NCBI GenBank assembly: GCA_007674295.1
Contig: CM017447.1
Coordinates: 186,001 to 250,000, forward strand
Length of the DNA: 64,000 nt
From: Antonospora locustae
Taxonomy: Eukaryota > Microsporidia
Reading direction: 5' to 3'
Position 1 is the stretch's first letter; every line of letters starts with the position of its first letter. Under the pieces are notes generated by a model. That model saw nothing but the letters and a program-made list of their open reading frames with translations. It was not told the DNA's origin and did no database searches. Of this stretch, positions 27,422 to 36,577 are shown piece after piece. Made by a program: the position numbers and the translations under genes.

Positions 27422-29725
27422 TCAATCTTTGGAAAAGTGCTTGTCAGCGGGGCTTTCCGGCTGCCTGGCATTTGGATGCTTGATACTATAGATGCTCTTT
27501 GTGTCGTAGAGCAACGGACCCTTTTTGCTGTCAAGAAAGTGCAATGTTTTCGTGCTTTCAAAGAACACAAGCTTTCCTGTATTTATGTAAAATATAGATA
27601 TGCAGGCAATGCCTAGAACAATGAAGTAGTCTCCAGACACTCTAAAGTCGGTTGGCTCATTGTGCCATGTGAAGACAATGTTGGAACTGTTTGGACTTAG
27701 ATCACTGTTTATCACAAAGGCGAGGTTGCTAAAGCACACTATGTAACATCCTGTGTTTGCTGGAAGAATCGTTTTTGCATGGTAGTCCTTGCAAAGAAAA
27801 AAGTAGTATGGAAGAATAAAGTGATAACTGGGTATGAGCTCCTGTGTCATGGACGAGTCAGGGTCCACGATCTCAAAATCTTTGCTTGCAACAACAATAT
27901 TCATTCCAAAAGACTTTATATCGTATACTTGCGATCCCATGTACAGCTTCCGTGTAAACAGAAACCTTATGGCTGTATCGTACACAACTATCTCAAATAA
28001 ATAGATATGGCTACTCGAGTTTTGCAATTCAATGACTGCGGTGTAGTTCTTCTTAGAATATGTGCTGTAGAAGAAAGACTGGGCGTTTTCAACAAGAATA
28101 CAGGGGTTTAGGTAGATAGTGCCTGAGTTAAATGCAGAAATGTACACACGCCCCATGTTTTGAAAGATGACGATGCCAAGATTGGCGTCGTAAACTAACT
28201 TTGTGACTCTGCCAAACGTGTGCACACGCACATGCATTTGTTTTTGTTGCTTGTATATACCACTTGATGTAGAATAGAGTCTGAGAAACTTGTCATCCTC
28301 AAGGGCTTCTACACGTTCAATTGTTACATTTTTTACAGAAGCAACAAACCCAAAGATCCACTTAAATATGCTGAACTTCCTTTCCACATTTTCTATCTCG
28401 TCAAGAGACTCGTGTGAAAACGAAACATTAATGAAGGAGTTGTGAGCTAGTATTTTGCCTGGAGTCTCCTGTTTTTCCACAACCTGCCTGTCTTTTTCAT
28501 CAGACCTTACAGAGCTTGTATTGCTTTCTGTGTCTAAAACACTTCGAAAAGAACTCTCTTTGGCAACCTCTGTGGGACTCGTGACGCACATGCACATGCA
28601 CTGCAGTTGCTCTGTGGTTATGTCCTCGACCTTTACGATGCTGATGCACTTGTCAAAGCCCTTCTCTACCTTTGCTATAACGCGGACGATGATCTCTTCC
28701 CATATGTTCTTCACAACTCTGTTTTCGAAATAAAACTCAACTACGTTGTCTCTGTCGAATTTGTCTACGAGGTGCATTGGGCACTTGTTTCGCACACTTT
28801 CGTGCTTGAGCATGTCTGCGTTCTCACTCAGAACCAGGTACTTGTGAGGCACCAGCACATCCTGTAGATAGAGGCTCTCTTTCTCGCCCTCTACTACAGC
28901 ATCGCAGATCAGAATCATGCTGTCAAAGACCATTACGCTCCGTATGTCAGGCCTCAAGTGCTTTGTGCACACAATGGCCTCGCCTTCCTTGTAAAGGACT
29001 CTTTTCTTGCTGAAAAGGTTGAGCCCCATGTTGTTTATCATGTGATTTCCTCTTTTGAGGCATTTGCTTATCTCAAAGATGCGAAAAAAGTTCTTTGCCT
29101 TTTGGTGGCGTCTGTCTACATTCTTTACTGCTGCATCCAGCTTGCTTACAAAGCCAAGCACTTTGTCTCTGTATTCAGTGTTTCTCTCATGTTTCACAAG
29201 AGATGAAAGAAGCAGTGGATACCTTGCAAGCTTCTGGATTGGCCTCAGAATAAAGTGGTCGACACCCAAGTTTTCAACTTTGTATTTTCGCAGAAAATAA
29301 TCGACAAATTCCTTAAACTCAGGATTTGTCTCTGATTCTTTTCCAATAACATGTCTTGACATTGGTAGGCCAAAAACATATGTCTCATAGACGTGTATTC
29401 CTTCAAGAAGCCTGTAAAAAGCTGCGTGATACTCAATATCTCTTGCACTGGCCTCGCCATCAAGGCTGTGCACCAGTCCCTTCTGTATGAATTCTTTGTT
29501 ATGCATCACAAGATCCTTATGAATAGACTTGTGCAACTCAAAGATTGTACTCATATTGATGAATATCTTTTCTCCGAGCTTCTGTTTTCTAAGATAGTGC
29601 ATGTTGGGCCAGCTTACCAAGGCTTCCTTGAAGCGAACACCCCAGAACCACAAGTCCTGCACATAGATTCTCTCTGAGTCTAGTATTTCTGCTAGAGTAC
29701 GTTGCTGCTTTATGTTCATTTCCAT
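27422..29725 (-). CDS. Rho guanine nucleotide exchange factor with DH, PH and CNH domains (Rom2-like)
   Basis: Activator of a Rho-type GTPase, probably in cell polarity and cell-wall signalling as for yeast Rom1/Rom2. The 767-residue protein starts with a DH domain (about residues 5-195, with TLAEILDSERIYVQDLWFW and DHFILRPIQKLARYPLLL). A PH-like region follows to about 360 and a linker rich in serine and acidic residues to about 460. The C-terminal domain fits a citron-homology (CNH) propeller. It is about half the length of Rom2, lacking the long N-terminus. The ATG at 29725 is preferred, because upstream codons are poorly coding. Confidence 0.85.
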   Translation of the reverse strand: MEMNIKQQRTLAEILDSERIYVQDLWFWGVRFKEALVSWPNMHYLRKQKLGEKIFINMSTIFELHKSIHKDLVMHNKEFIQKGLVHSLDGEASARDIEYHAAFYRLLEGIHVYETYVFGLPMSRHVIGKESETNPEFKEFVDYFLRKYKVENLGVDHFILRPIQKLARYPLLLSSLVKHERNTEYRDKVLGFVSKLDAAVKNVDRRHQKAKNFFRIFEISKCLKRGNHMINNMGLNLFSKKRVLYKEGEAIVCTKHLRPDIRSVMVFDSMILICDAVVEGEKESLYLQDVLVPHKYLVLSENADMLKHESVRNKCPMHLVDKFDRDNVVEFYFENRVVKNIWEEIIVRVIAKVEKGFDKCISIVKVEDITTEQLQCMCMCVTSPTEVAKESSFRSVLDTESNTSSVRSDEKDRQVVEKQETPGKILAHNSFINVSFSHESLDEIENVERKFSIFKWIFGFVASVKNVTIERVEALEDDKFLRLYSTSSGIYKQQKQMHVRVHTFGRVTKLVYDANLGIVIFQNMGRVYISAFNSGTIYLNPCILVENAQSFFYSTYSKKNYTAVIELQNSSSHIYLFEIVVYDTAIRFLFTRKLYMGSQVYDIKSFGMNIVVASKDFEIVDPDSSMTQELIPSYHFILPYYFFLCKDYHAKTILPANTGCYIVCFSNLAFVINSDLSPNSSNIVFTWHNEPTDFRVSGDYFIVLGIACISIFYINTGKLVFFESTKTLHFLDSKKGPLLYDTKSIYSIKHPNARQPESPADKHFSKD

Positions 29726-30110
29726 GGTGTGACCATATGGTGCTACATCTATACGCCAAATACCAATAGTCAGGTGCGTTATGCCACTAGATAAAACACA
29801 TTGCATCTATGTTACACAGTAGTGCATGATGATCAACAGATGGCAAAGTACTAGCTGACCTTGGGACTTGAGGATCTCGATAAAACTTTGAAAGTAGACC
29901 ACAGATGTTTTGATGGACAGATGATCTTCATGTCACTATGTCATATTTACCGTAATCGACGCAGACATGCCATCGTTGTTTTCGAAAGACGCGTATGTCT
30001 GTGATGTTCTCTCAGCATTCAGCACCTGCACATACCAGAACCTCGCTATTCGATGATTATCTCTGCATAACGGATGTATTTAACTACTACTCTGCATAAA
30101 CCAGAGAGCA
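29726..30110. other. Intergenic stretch upstream of truncated MutL
   Basis: About 385 bases between the Rho GEF start and the MutL-like frame. I saw no reading frame with GHKL ATPase motifs, and there is not enough room for the missing MutL N-terminal half (about 1 kb). No RNA gene was recognised. Confidence 0.45.
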
Positions 30111-30944
30111 ATGGAGCAGTTTCGCGTTCTTCTGGAAATTGTTGCTGATGGTAATGGAAGCCACATTATAGTAACGATAAAGCACACGAACATTCAAATT
30201 GAGTCTGATGTCAGGACCTCTATATTTGACAGGTTCGCCAGAAGTCTTCCAAATATAGGTACCTTGTTTATAAGAAAGCCCAGTTTTTATGAAAAACTTG
30301 GTCTTCTACACATCAAAAAGATGGCCTTTGAGGGCAGCTATGACAAGTTTGGTTGTTTAATATCAGGTGTACTGAAGCCACTTGTGAAAGAAAAGCTTCT
30401 GATAGGAATACCTGCTTTTACGAGACAAAGCAATGGCGAGCATGTCCTTTGTGCAAGCTCAGACGAGGTGAAAGACAGTCTTGCAGCAATGAGCAGCCAG
30501 AGCTTGAATGCAGTGCCACAGGTATTCACTGCGGGCCGTAGTGCGGGCTCCAATGTCATAGTGAAGAAAAGTGTGTTTAAAAAAGCATATGTAATTGGAC
30601 AGTTTAACCGTGAGTTCATAATTGTCGTACACAGTGGCATCGTGTTAGCCATTGATCAGCATGCATTGCATGAACGTGTTCTGCTGGAGAGCCTACTGGA
30701 AGAGAATGACGTAGACATGTATGCACAATCAGACGACATGGAGGAGCTAAAAAGCATGGCATGTAGAAACGCAGTGAGGTTTGGACAGACAATCTCAAGG
30801 GAGAAGCTATTGAAGCTTGTCAGAAGCATGGCAAGTATCAAGTATCCAACCGCGTGTGCGCACGGGCGCATCTCTGTTTGTGCACTTCCCTTCGCTAACA
30901 CATTTCAAAGCCAAAGCAAGGAGAATCCGCAAAGCAGCATATGA
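30111..30944 (+). CDS. MutL homologue C-terminal endonuclease/dimerisation domain (MLH3/PMS1-type), N-terminal ATPase absent
   Basis: Mismatch-repair protein of the MutL family reduced to its C-terminal half. Residues about 160-260 carry the metal-binding endonuclease motif DQHA(x)2E(x)4E (D182 to E193, in IDQHALHERVLLE), MACRNAVRFGQTIS, and CAHGRISVCAL, the counterpart of the C-P/A-HGRP motif. Residues 1-150 show none of the GHKL ATPase motifs, and the frame is closed by a TAA 33 bases before the ATG. Normal MLH3 or PMS1 proteins are 600-900 residues; this is 277. A pseudogene remnant, a separately encoded N-terminal half, or real specialisation are all possible. Confidence 0.75.
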   Translation: MEQFRVLLEIVADGNGSHIIVTIKHTNIQIESDVRTSIFDRFARSLPNIGTLFIRKPSFYEKLGLLHIKKMAFEGSYDKFGCLISGVLKPLVKEKLLIGIPAFTRQSNGEHVLCASSDEVKDSLAAMSSQSLNAVPQVFTAGRSAGSNVIVKKSVFKKAYVIGQFNREFIIVVHSGIVLAIDQHALHERVLLESLLEENDVDMYAQSDDMEELKSMACRNAVRFGQTISREKLLKLVRSMASIKYPTACAHGRISVCALPFANTFQSQSKENPQSSI

Positions 30945-31091
30945 TACGCATATTCTGGCGGAGTGCATACATTGTAAGGCCAAAGCTGCTTTTCAGCCCC
31001 GCAAAGCATTTTACATTGTATTTTCGCCTACTCTGGACCATTTCTCAGAAAAACTAAAGCCGTCTGTTGCCCGTCTCAAGGTGCACTCTGC

Positions 31092-31598
31092 TTACAAAGC
31101 TATAACTTCTTCGGAGTCCATGGATATCTCATCAAGAATCGAGCTGTCCTCTGGGTCGTGCTCGAAAGAGCCACTGCATGCATTAAGTCTTTCCATAAGA
31201 CCCATCGCTACGACTTCTTCCCTGCCCAATATTGTTATGGATGACTGCATAATGTGCTCTCTAAACTGATACATACAGAACTCCCAGTTCATTTTGTATA
31301 TGGTTTTCTGGTCAAACAATGTTGGAAGGCCCTCGATCAGGAGTCTTGCAAGTGTCCTATCTGTTACATGTCCTCTAAAGCTAAACACAACCACTCTAAC
31401 CACGTTGTCATATCTGCTCAGCTTGGTTTTGGCATACATCTTGTTGTCTATGACCTTGAAAAGGGGAATCTTTGGCATCACCTTGTTGTTTGTGCGTATC
31501 TCAATACAATTCTCAAACGAAATAGCCTTTGTCTTGTCTGGTCTTTTCAGCAAAATTCTAACCAGGACGTTTGGCCCTTCTATAGTCCTTGTGTGCAT
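31092..31598 (-). CDS. Hypothetical protein, 168 residues
   Basis: Not recognised. The N-terminal 120 residues alternate basic strands (NVLVRILLKRPDK, YDNVVRVVVFSFRG) with short helices. The C-terminus is acidic and serine-rich (DPEDSSILDEISMDSEE). There is no signal peptide or membrane segment. It is convergent with the truncated MutL gene and lies upstream of the tRNA gene. Confidence 0.5.
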   Translation of the reverse strand: MHTRTIEGPNVLVRILLKRPDKTKAISFENCIEIRTNNKVMPKIPLFKVIDNKMYAKTKLSRYDNVVRVVVFSFRGHVTDRTLARLLIEGLPTLFDQKTIYKMNWEFCMYQFREHIMQSSITILGREEVVAMGLMERLNACSGSFEHDPEDSSILDEISMDSEEVIAL

Positions 31599-31733
31599 GT
31601 TTTATGCAAATGGGCACAAGCTATGCCTTTGATAATGCTGCTGCTGAAAGCCGCTGGCCTTAGTGTTCTGAGGAACATGAAAGTTACACCCGCTGTGCCT
31701 GAACTCTTTCGCAGAGACGCTAAGAAAACTGCA

Positions 31734-31807
31734 TGCTTTCTGTGGGGATCGAACCCACGACCCCCGCATTATTAGTACGGTGCTCTAACCGCCTGAGCTA
31801 AGAAAGC
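31734..31807 (-). tRNA. tRNA-Ile (anticodon AAU)
   Basis: A 74-nucleotide cloverleaf on the minus strand. The acceptor stem GCTTTCT pairs perfectly with AGAAAGC and is followed by discriminator A. The A box is TTAGCTCAGGCGG, the anticodon stem CCGTA/TGCGG encloses the loop CTAATAA (anticodon AAT), and the B box is GGGTTCGATCCCC. No intron is present. The wobble A would be modified to inosine to read all three AUH isoleucine codons except AUA poorly. Confidence 0.95.
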
Positions 31808-31923
31808 TGCAAACAGCAGCAAGTTACATTATATTCCGAAAATAACATGCGCGCTACTCAGAATGCATTGCATCGTCTGCCGAAAAGGCTGTCTGGTAGA
31901 GTGGAAGTGCAAAAGAATCTGCT

Positions 31924-32457
31924 TTAATCATTCTTGTCATTTTCTAGAAAGTAAAAGAAAATAGCATCAACATATATCTCATAGAGCATATCAAAAATCA
32001 TAGTCTCCTCCCCGTCGCCTCCAAAGTAACTGAAAATGGGTGCATTCACTCTCTCTTTCCAATCAAGTCTAGAGCCTTCGCTCTTGTCAGTCTCCAGGTT
32101 GATTCTTTTGAAGATCCTCTCATTTCCAAGGTATTGGTTGGTGTTCAGTGTAATCTCGACGTATATGTTGTAGTCCTTTTCATAGCGTGCAACTAATGAT
32201 TTTATCCATTTTGAATCTGGGTTGCTCTCTCCGTCAAGTGGAAGAAGTTCTGCAGAAACGTCGTAGTTGCAAAACGCACGCTCATAGAAGTCTAAAAGCT
32301 TGCCCTGTGCCTGCTGCTCGCTGATAATGCGGTTTCGCACCAATAGCTTGTCTTCTATGGACTTGTAGTGTGAGTATTTGAGATCAAAGTCCCGCCTTGC
32401 ATACTCCGAGTATGCAGCGTCCAACTCTTCCTGTACTTTCAGCAGTTCATCCTCCAT
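31924..32457 (-). CDS. NAP/SET family histone chaperone (Vps75-like)
   Basis: Histone chaperone of the nucleosome assembly protein family. The 177-residue protein begins with a dimerisation helix (EDELLKVQEELDAAYSEYAR). It continues with the earmuff-like domain: NRIISEQQAQGKLLDFYERAF, a strand segment ITLNTNQYLGNERIFKR, SRLDWKERVN, and IFSYFGGDGEE, which matches the FF-x-FF region. It lacks the long acidic tail. The length and the Trp-containing segment favour the SET/Vps75 branch over Nap1. The ATG follows GTGCCCTGA. A divergent gene starts only 35 bases away. Confidence 0.7.
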   Translation of the reverse strand: MEDELLKVQEELDAAYSEYARRDFDLKYSHYKSIEDKLLVRNRIISEQQAQGKLLDFYERAFCNYDVSAELLPLDGESNPDSKWIKSLVARYEKDYNIYVEITLNTNQYLGNERIFKRINLETDKSEGSRLDWKERVNAPIFSYFGGDGEETMIFDMLYEIYVDAIFFYFLENDKND

Positions 32458-32492
32458 TCAGGGCACTGAACAATCTTCTACTTGAATCACCC

Positions 32493-33245
32493 ATGGTTCT
32501 GGACTATGGAATTTATTTTTTTCAGCAATTCAAGATATGTATCGCAGGTGGAAAGACACTTGTTGGAACAAGAAGTGGAATAAGAGTTATGACGCACCAG
32601 GTAGAGCTTGACTCTGCACACCGTTTTCTGCACGAAATACTTGAGGGAAAGAGTGTTTCCGTTAACTTCCTTGACAAGGTAATAGATGACAATAAATACA
32701 TTTTTAAGCTTCGCGGTTCTTTGAAGACAAACTTGAAGCTGTATCTGGGATTTAAGAGAAAGGGCAGGTACATTCCCAAGACCAAATGCAACTCAAAGCA
32801 GAGGTTTCTGCTGGACCTTATAAGCCGTGGCCAGACGTCGTGGGAAAAGTTACTAAAAAGCGATGTTGTAACCTTCACCAGAATGTGCGATGCGATGTGC
32901 TTTGATGCACAAAAGGCGTTCAGTTTGCAATCGGAGAAGCTCGATGTATTGAAGGACAACAATCACAACAGGGCGTTTGCAGTTAATGTTCATAACAGGT
33001 TCTGCAAGGCCAGTGGGAATATCGAAGACAAGGAGTTTATAGATATGCTTGTGTATGAGTATGCAAAGATGCTTGAGTGTATTTTTGATAAAAAGGCCGA
33101 ACTCTGTGGTATAACACATCCTTTCTATAGAGAATGCAAACTCTATAATCAATTTGTTATTGGTACAGGAGAGTATAACTACGAGGGACTTACAACAATA
33201 AACGAAAGAGGCGTACGTGATTTTGTTTTAGAACAGCTGAACTAG
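32493..33245 (+). CDS. Hypothetical protein, 250 residues
   Basis: Not recognised. It has no signal peptide or membrane segment, is fairly basic, and has mixed strands in the first 100 residues (ICIAGGKTLVGTRSGIRV, KLYLGFKRKGRYIPK) and helices later. The ATG immediately follows CACCC and is preferred over upstream in-frame ATGs that overlap the divergent NAP/SET gene. The 35-base gap must hold the promoters of both genes. Confidence 0.6.
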   Translation: MVLDYGIYFFQQFKICIAGGKTLVGTRSGIRVMTHQVELDSAHRFLHEILEGKSVSVNFLDKVIDDNKYIFKLRGSLKTNLKLYLGFKRKGRYIPKTKCNSKQRFLLDLISRGQTSWEKLLKSDVVTFTRMCDAMCFDAQKAFSLQSEKLDVLKDNNHNRAFAVNVHNRFCKASGNIEDKEFIDMLVYEYAKMLECIFDKKAELCGITHPFYRECKLYNQFVIGTGEYNYEGLTTINERGVRDFVLEQLN

Positions 33246-33314
33246 ACTAGCCATGGTTGCTCCATGTGCGCAAATGCGTTTTGAAAGCGTGATACAGGAC
33301 GGGCGATGCCTATA

Positions 33315-36300
33315 TCATCTGCCATCTGCAGCAACTCTCTTTCTTTCTTGAAGAAGCAGTGTCTCTGCCTCAATGTCCTCGTTATCCCCAAACTCGTATA
33401 TCTTTACTCGAAAGTCGCATACGTGGTCTCGAAAAACACTCACAGAGCAGCATAAATCAAAGCAGCCCTCCACAAAAAGCCTCACAGACTCTTTTGTGAT
33501 GTTTCCAAAAGATGAAACCAGGAGGTTCTCAATAAACGTGCCTATCAATATTTGGTTAGCAGTATTGCTGTCAAAAGAGGGAATGCTTGTCCCTATCTTG
33601 AACATCATGCAGAGAACCTTGCATTGTTCTTCCAGGTTGTACTTCTTATCCTTGTCAAATATGATACCGAGTAAGTTTTCCACGACAATGAAGTAGTAGT
33701 TCTTGAAGAAAATGTAGTTTTTCTGCTCATATAGCTTCAGCAGAATGACGAGCAGTATGTTCAGACACTTATCAGAAACATCTTTCAGGCATATCAGACC
33801 GCTTGTGATTGTATTGAAGAACTTGTTGAATATGTCAAGCTGGTATATATTTGCAAAGAATGATTCGAATCGGACATTCAGAAAAGTCTCAACCAGGTCA
33901 AAGTACTTCAGTGAAACCTCAATGTTCTCGTCTGGATCTAAAACGGTATCTAAACTTGGAGATATCAACGTGTGAATCAGATATGATTCTCTGTCAACAC
34001 CTAGATACATGTTCTGAACAATTGCAGCCCCCAGACACAGAATCAGTGGATTTCGGTTTCCTTTTTTGTAGTCAAAAACAATCTTCTCGAAGAGCATGCT
34101 TGCAAAAGCCTCAGGACATGTCCTTGCCGAAACAACGCTTATGAACAATTGTGTAATGTCAGACTTTATAAGGATGCCGTTTCTTTGAATTGTGCGATGG
34201 TCTGTATTATCTACATCTGCACTCCTTGAGAAGTTTGTGTCCTGCTGTCCCTGGCTATCTACCTGGCTGCATCTTTCAAATAGAAGAACAAAGTAGTTCA
34301 AAATAGAGGTGTAGCTTGGCACGGTTGCTTCTGGAATCTTTCTGTACACTAGATCATAGCTCTTGACACAATGCGATATCTCCTTAACAACATCGGAATT
34401 TCGAAGGTCCAATTGCATTATGACATTTTCATTGAACAGGTCAAAGCTCTGAAAAGAGTTGAACAGAATGTCCAAAAACAGGTACTTCTGTGTGGGGACT
34501 GTGTTTATCATGGAGCAGAAGGCCTCGTATACTGTCCTGCGCTGGTAGTACTCCAGAGACGACGTTATGTTTCTTGAGTTCTTAAGTATATAAAGAAGCA
34601 TGCTCTCGCTGCCTTCCTTCATTTTATAAAATTCTGATGCACATTTCTCGGTTATTCGCAGAAAAGTGTCGCATGCCATGTCCTTGATGCCCTCGTGCGG
34701 CTCGTGCATAAACTCAAAGAGCTTTTTCACCAATACCTTCAGAAATGCATGATGGGCCAGGAGAAAGCGGTGATACTGGCCTATTATGTACATAATGTTT
34801 GACGCAACAACCGCCTTATCTGACTTGGTGTTTTTGAACTCACACAGCGCAAGCAAGTCTTTTATAACGCTGACAAAAAAGGTCTCCTCGTCTTCCAGAC
34901 TAAAACTTTCCGAGATGCATCCAATGGACCAGCAGTTTCTGTTTAAATCTCCATAATTGAACTCGTGTCCACCAAGAAGCCTGCTGAGCTTTTGGTTAAA
35001 GTATCTCCTTATGTAGTCTGGAACAATAAAAGAAAGGTGAAACATCGTCTGCTTGACCTTTTTGAAGTGGTCAATCTTTTCCACCTCGACCATCTTTTCA
35101 CGAACAATTTCGCCGTATTCGTTCTGTGTTATAAAAACTTCCTCCGGCCTTGGCATTTTGTTGACAAGTACGTCTACCATGTCCTCCAGAATGCTTTGGT
35201 ATTTCGACCTTCTCAGTATTTTTTTGGGAGGCGTATTGAACGGATACTCTGAATACAGATCAAAGATAAACAAACTCCAGAATTCAAGGCACCTTCTGAA
35301 TATTATCGAATCTCTGATCTTGCTGAGCTCCACAAGCATCTTCAGCCCCTCATAAAGAAGACCAAAATCCCTCTTTTCCAATGACACTATGCTTGTTTCG
35401 TAGATTACAGACAAGGTATACGATGCCTCTCTGAGTATGTCTCTTTCCACAGAGTTCATGTTCTCGTACCTTTTGCATGTCTCGCCAGCCTTAAAAAACT
35501 CCTTGAAGCGTACCTTCAGAAATTCTATAATATTTCCGTGCATGAGGAACATCTTGGGCTCAGCAAGCTGATACTGCTGAGTGGATGCACCTGTGTTTGT
35601 AAGTGAGTTAACTGAGGCTGCAAACATGTCCTGTGAAGCGCCACTTGACCCCATCTCAGTAGATGATCTTCCTGCACACTCAGCTATCTCACGCATACAG
35701 CAGAGCGTGGAGACAGTGTGCGAGCTTCTTAGGTACTCCGATATCAGGTCAACGATGTTGGTATTGAATAAGAACTCTGGCCCCATCCATTTGCAGAACG
35801 ACATAAAAGCAGAAAATGCAGACTCTAGAAGCCTCTGATCTAGGTGCATTGTCAGAGACGACTCAAATATCGTCTTTATCAGCTGAAATATCTGCGTGTA
35901 TTCTGTTCTCAACTGGTTCTGAAGTTGCATCTTTCTTACTGTTGTAATGTCGTCACTAAAAATAAACACTTCCTCGTTTAGCCTTTCGAGAATCATCAGC
36001 GCATTTCTGCACACAGAAATGGATATTGTTTGTGACGCCTGCACAAGATCGGATATGAACGTGGGCCAGTTGGCGGGCCACTCTTTCTTGAGAATTTCAA
36101 CAAGAACAACGTTGAATTTGTTTAAAACGAAGGCTTCTTTCTGCCCAGATGCTTCTAATATAAACCGTACAACATACTCTTTTAGAAAGTTGCGCTGCTT
36201 GGGAGAGAAGGTTTTCCAGCGAGTTTTAATCACATGTTCAAGCACTTGCAATGCAAAAAACTGTGACTGTGTGCTTCTGCTTCCCTTCAAAATGGCGTCA

Positions 36301-36452
36301 ACGCGCGTCCATCCGCTTGGATGGTCTCTAAAGTCCAGAAGTATCTTCTCTGAGGTTTCTTTTGTTGGAGAGCTGGAATCAAATGCATCCGAGACCGTTT
36401 GGTCAAACTGATTTATATCTAGGTCTTTTGTAAAGTCAAGTATTGAGCTCAT
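33315..36452 (-). CDS. CRM1: Exportin-1 (CRM1/Xpo1) nuclear export receptor
   Basis: Main nuclear export receptor for leucine-rich export signals, working with RanGTP. The 1045-residue protein is a full-length string of HEAT repeats. It starts with the importin-beta N-terminal region (GWTRVDAILKGSRSTQSQFF, LQVLEHVIKTRWK). The central cargo groove includes VIKDLLALCE, VVASNIMYIIGQYHRFL and KLFEFMHEPHEGIKDMACDT. The groove cysteine equivalent to human Cys528 is present as Cys507 (RNCWSIG). The C-terminal helices are shortened. The ATG follows GAGCCCTT. Confidence 0.96.
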   Translation of the reverse strand: MSSILDFTKDLDINQFDQTVSDAFDSSSPTKETSEKILLDFRDHPSGWTRVDAILKGSRSTQSQFFALQVLEHVIKTRWKTFSPKQRNFLKEYVVRFILEASGQKEAFVLNKFNVVLVEILKKEWPANWPTFISDLVQASQTISISVCRNALMILERLNEEVFIFSDDITTVRKMQLQNQLRTEYTQIFQLIKTIFESSLTMHLDQRLLESAFSAFMSFCKWMGPEFLFNTNIVDLISEYLRSSHTVSTLCCMREIAECAGRSSTEMGSSGASQDMFAASVNSLTNTGASTQQYQLAEPKMFLMHGNIIEFLKVRFKEFFKAGETCKRYENMNSVERDILREASYTLSVIYETSIVSLEKRDFGLLYEGLKMLVELSKIRDSIIFRRCLEFWSLFIFDLYSEYPFNTPPKKILRRSKYQSILEDMVDVLVNKMPRPEEVFITQNEYGEIVREKMVEVEKIDHFKKVKQTMFHLSFIVPDYIRRYFNQKLSRLLGGHEFNYGDLNRNCWSIGCISESFSLEDEETFFVSVIKDLLALCEFKNTKSDKAVVASNIMYIIGQYHRFLLAHHAFLKVLVKKLFEFMHEPHEGIKDMACDTFLRITEKCASEFYKMKEGSESMLLYILKNSRNITSSLEYYQRRTVYEAFCSMINTVPTQKYLFLDILFNSFQSFDLFNENVIMQLDLRNSDVVKEISHCVKSYDLVYRKIPEATVPSYTSILNYFVLLFERCSQVDSQGQQDTNFSRSADVDNTDHRTIQRNGILIKSDITQLFISVVSARTCPEAFASMLFEKIVFDYKKGNRNPLILCLGAAIVQNMYLGVDRESYLIHTLISPSLDTVLDPDENIEVSLKYFDLVETFLNVRFESFFANIYQLDIFNKFFNTITSGLICLKDVSDKCLNILLVILLKLYEQKNYIFFKNYYFIVVENLLGIIFDKDKKYNLEEQCKVLCMMFKIGTSIPSFDSNTANQILIGTFIENLLVSSFGNITKESVRLFVEGCFDLCCSVSVFRDHVCDFRVKIYEFGDNEDIEAETLLLQERKRVAADGR

Positions 36453-36577
36453 AAGGGCTCAAATCTTTTTTGGAATGTTACTGAGAAAGTCTGGCTATAT
36501 TTGCAAAATAAGGCGAAAGCGCTGTTGAGAAGCATCAAGCCTGTTGCTGAAATCTCATAAAGAAGCTTGCACAGGGC

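Noticed and set aside
30817..31269. Continuation of the MutL-like protein in another frame after its stop
   Set aside because: The MutL C-terminal domain already ends normally after CAHGRISVCAL, and the other frame overlaps the opposite-strand gene at 31092-31598 without MutL similarity.
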